A stretch of DNA of 64,000 nt from Okapia johnstoni. Lineage: Eukaryota; Chordata; Mammalia; Artiodactyla; Giraffidae. Below the pieces are notes generated by a model. The model saw nothing but the letters and a program-made list of their open reading frames with translations, made no database searches and was not told where the DNA came from. Positions within the stretch are counted from its first letter, which is position 1. The number at the start of each line of letters is the position of its first letter. The stretch lies in the NCBI GenBank assembly GCA_024291935.2, contig CM044316.1:2410501-2474500 (forward strand), given 5' to 3'. The position numbers were made by a program, and so were the translations under genes. Shown one piece after another: positions 54,601 to 57,600 of this stretch.

Positions 54601-57600
54601 ATTCAGCATGAAGATTTCCTTGCCAAAAGAAGAATAATCTGATTTCTCAGACTGTCCTGTGTTCTAGGCACAAGGCAGAGACTCATTCACCATTAGGAAA
54701 ATGCAATGAAATAAAGACTGCTTTGCCAGTCAGAGGCTAGTAGGACAGTAACTCCTCACCAGCAAAGCCTAGTGATGTGGCAGAAGTGACTTTTTCCTTT
54801 CAATTCCTAAATTCACCAGCATCACACCAAAGAGAATACAACCTGCAACATCCAAGCTGTTTGAAGACAAAGGCAAAATCATATTTTGCAATCTAAGATC
54901 ACCCCAAATGGCACACGTGACGCTCTAGCAATCATCCTTCCTTTCTTCCTTTTGCAAGGACCTGACAACATAACAGGGGCCTAATCTGGCTACCTACAGA
55001 CAACCAGAGCAGGAACAGGAAGGAAGGGCATCCCAGAAACTTCAAATTTCATCATCCACACTTCATTCCCAAGAGAATTCCAAGTAGGACTGTGTGGTCA
55101 ATATTTCTCCTAAACTGGGATCCATCAAACTGAAACACTTCTGGCCAACCGAGACCAGCAAGAGGTACCGGATGAAGGCCTATGCTAGCTCTCAGGAAAG
55201 AGATGATGGGAGGAAGGTCAGTTATTCCCAGGCCTACCTCAGCCCCCAAGCATCAGGGAGAGGCAGTGTCTCAACACCAGAAACAACAGGCAGATTATGA
55301 GCAGGTGCTAAGAAAGTGTGACTGAGCCTCACTGCCTGAAAACACATGGACCAAAAACACCCCTCTTCTCTCCATGGACACCCTCCCCATTCACGCTCCC
55401 CAGGGCCAAAATGGGTACCAAGATGGGACATGGGAGACTGGGAGGCATGAAGAGATGAAGGATCCAGGCAAGGGCACACACATCTGGTGAGGCTGGAAGC
55501 CAGTCCCCTCATCACCTGCACACAGGCTAGCTCAGCATCCTCTTCAAGGACTGACCTGTGACGTCCAGGTGGAAGGAGATCTTCTGGCCCCCGGCCTCGC
55601 AGCTGTACTCCCCGGCGTCTGCCTTGCCCGCTTGCTGCACCACCAGCCGCCGCCCACGGCCCGTGGCCTCCACACGCACTTTCGAGCTCGAACTCAGCTT
55701 CTTGCCATCCTTGTACCACGTCACCTCCGTCTGGGCCTGGGCCACCTCGCAGCTCAGCATGGCACTCGCCCCCGCCATGGCCTGCACTTCACTGCGCACC
55801 GGCTGCTCCTTGGCAAACACCACCGAGGGCTCTGGGGACACAGGGATACACAGGGTCAGAGACCCCATCTCAGTCAGGAAGGCAGCCCTGGGCAAAGAAG
55901 ACCTGGATGGGAAGATGGGACTTGGGGTGGTGGGAAGGGGCAGTGGAGCTGGAGACTTCTCAGGTTCTGCACCAGCCCTGTGCTCTGCAGTGGTCCCCCC
56001 ACCTTTCTCAGCAGCAAGTGACATGATTTATGCATCCTCCCATAGGTCCCTGGCAGCAGGTCCAAGGTACAGGACAAATGGAACAGACTTGTCCCCTGCT
56101 CATGACAACTGCGAGGTCTCAAGGCAAATGTTCCCCATCCTTCCTCAACAGTGTCCCAGTCTTCCCCATACTGTTTAACAGCAGGGAACTTTTCATCTGT
56201 AGTCTATGGAGATGGCTGAGGCTTGGTGTCCTTGTCCACTCTTAGTATTGTCAACTGATGGCAATCTGGGGCAGTGCGTGCACCTCCCTGTGGCTTTCTT
56301 CGTCACCGTCTGAGGAATGAATAAACTGAGCACCTTTCCCTTTAGGACTGGGCTCGCCATTACTGTTTTCTTCTTCCTGGTGACACTAGTCAAATCTTTT
56401 GCCCACTTATCAACAGTAGGCTCAATCTTTTCTTGATTCAACTCTGGCCACTCTTCAAACATTTAAATACTAGAGAATCATAAACAGGTAGATTTTAAGG
56501 ATATTCCCAACTGTGTGACTGCCACTTTCACTCTCAGATCCAGTCCTCTGATATATCAAACTTTCTCCTTCCAATGGTGTCACAAGGCCCATTTCTGCCC
56601 TTTGAGCTTAGAGCATTTGTGTTCTATTTAAGAAATAGTTCCTTACCTTAAGTTTTTAAATAAACCACTTTCTCATCTGAGGTTTTTTATACCCTGAGGT
56701 TTCTAACCCAACATGAGTTGACTTCTGTGTGTGGCATGAATTGCTAGGACATTTTAAGTTTTCCATGTGGTTCACTGGTTCAGCAACTATTTTTGACTAA
56801 AACATCCTTCCTTGACTTCTCAAATAGACAACACAATAACAAATGGAAGATAAAGAGGCTCTGTGGGGATGGTGGGTGCAGGAATCCTTTTATGCAAAAA
56901 CTGTTTCTGAGCTCACTATTCTGTTCCTCTGACGTGATAACTATCCTGAACTGGGATCCCATTATCTTGAAAAAACTGTAGCCTTACAATAATTCCTGAC
57001 TCCAGGTCCCAGTAAATGCTCCCATTGTGATTTTCTGCAAGAAAACAACATATTGGCAATACCTTGCCTTTGATCTGCCTGTTATTCTTCCATCTGCCAC
57101 CCAAAAAAGAAATTGGGTTTTGATTTTGATTGTTAATAAGCATCTTTGATTTTTCCCTCGAATTTCTATCCACATACTGCAACCTCTGACTATGTTTCAA
57201 GAATCTTGAATACTGTCCCCCACACAGCCTCTGAGTAACTTTTATCAGATCTGGAATTAGAAACATGATACAATTTTGCCAGTCTAGGTATTTCACACAA
57301 ATTTCATTTTGCAAGCATTCCTTGCCAGGACTTAAGACATAGAAATAATTTCTGCATATTGATTTTTTTTTTTAACACACTAATCTTACTCAAGAATTGG
57401 ATGCAATCTAATCATTTATCTCTGGGATTGTCTGAGTTGATCATTCCATCATCAGCAAATTCTACCTTTAGTTTTTCAGTGATTTTATTCTTCTCTTTAC
57501 TCAACTCAGAGGTTAGAGTTGGCCTGAGTGCTGTCCCTCATGTCAAAGATCTCCTGGTACACCTTAAGTGGGATGCTGTTGTTGGGCTTGTTCTTGTTTT

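Larger units (their letters stand above)
47420..55555. other. Intron R7-R6 (one duplication unit plus insertions)
   Basis: This is an 8.1-kb intron. Removing the L1 end, the adjoining 2-kb unique block and the BovB restores about 3.9 kb, the standard unit. The stretches 47420-48280 and 54404-55555 are plain unit sequence. Confidence 0.8.
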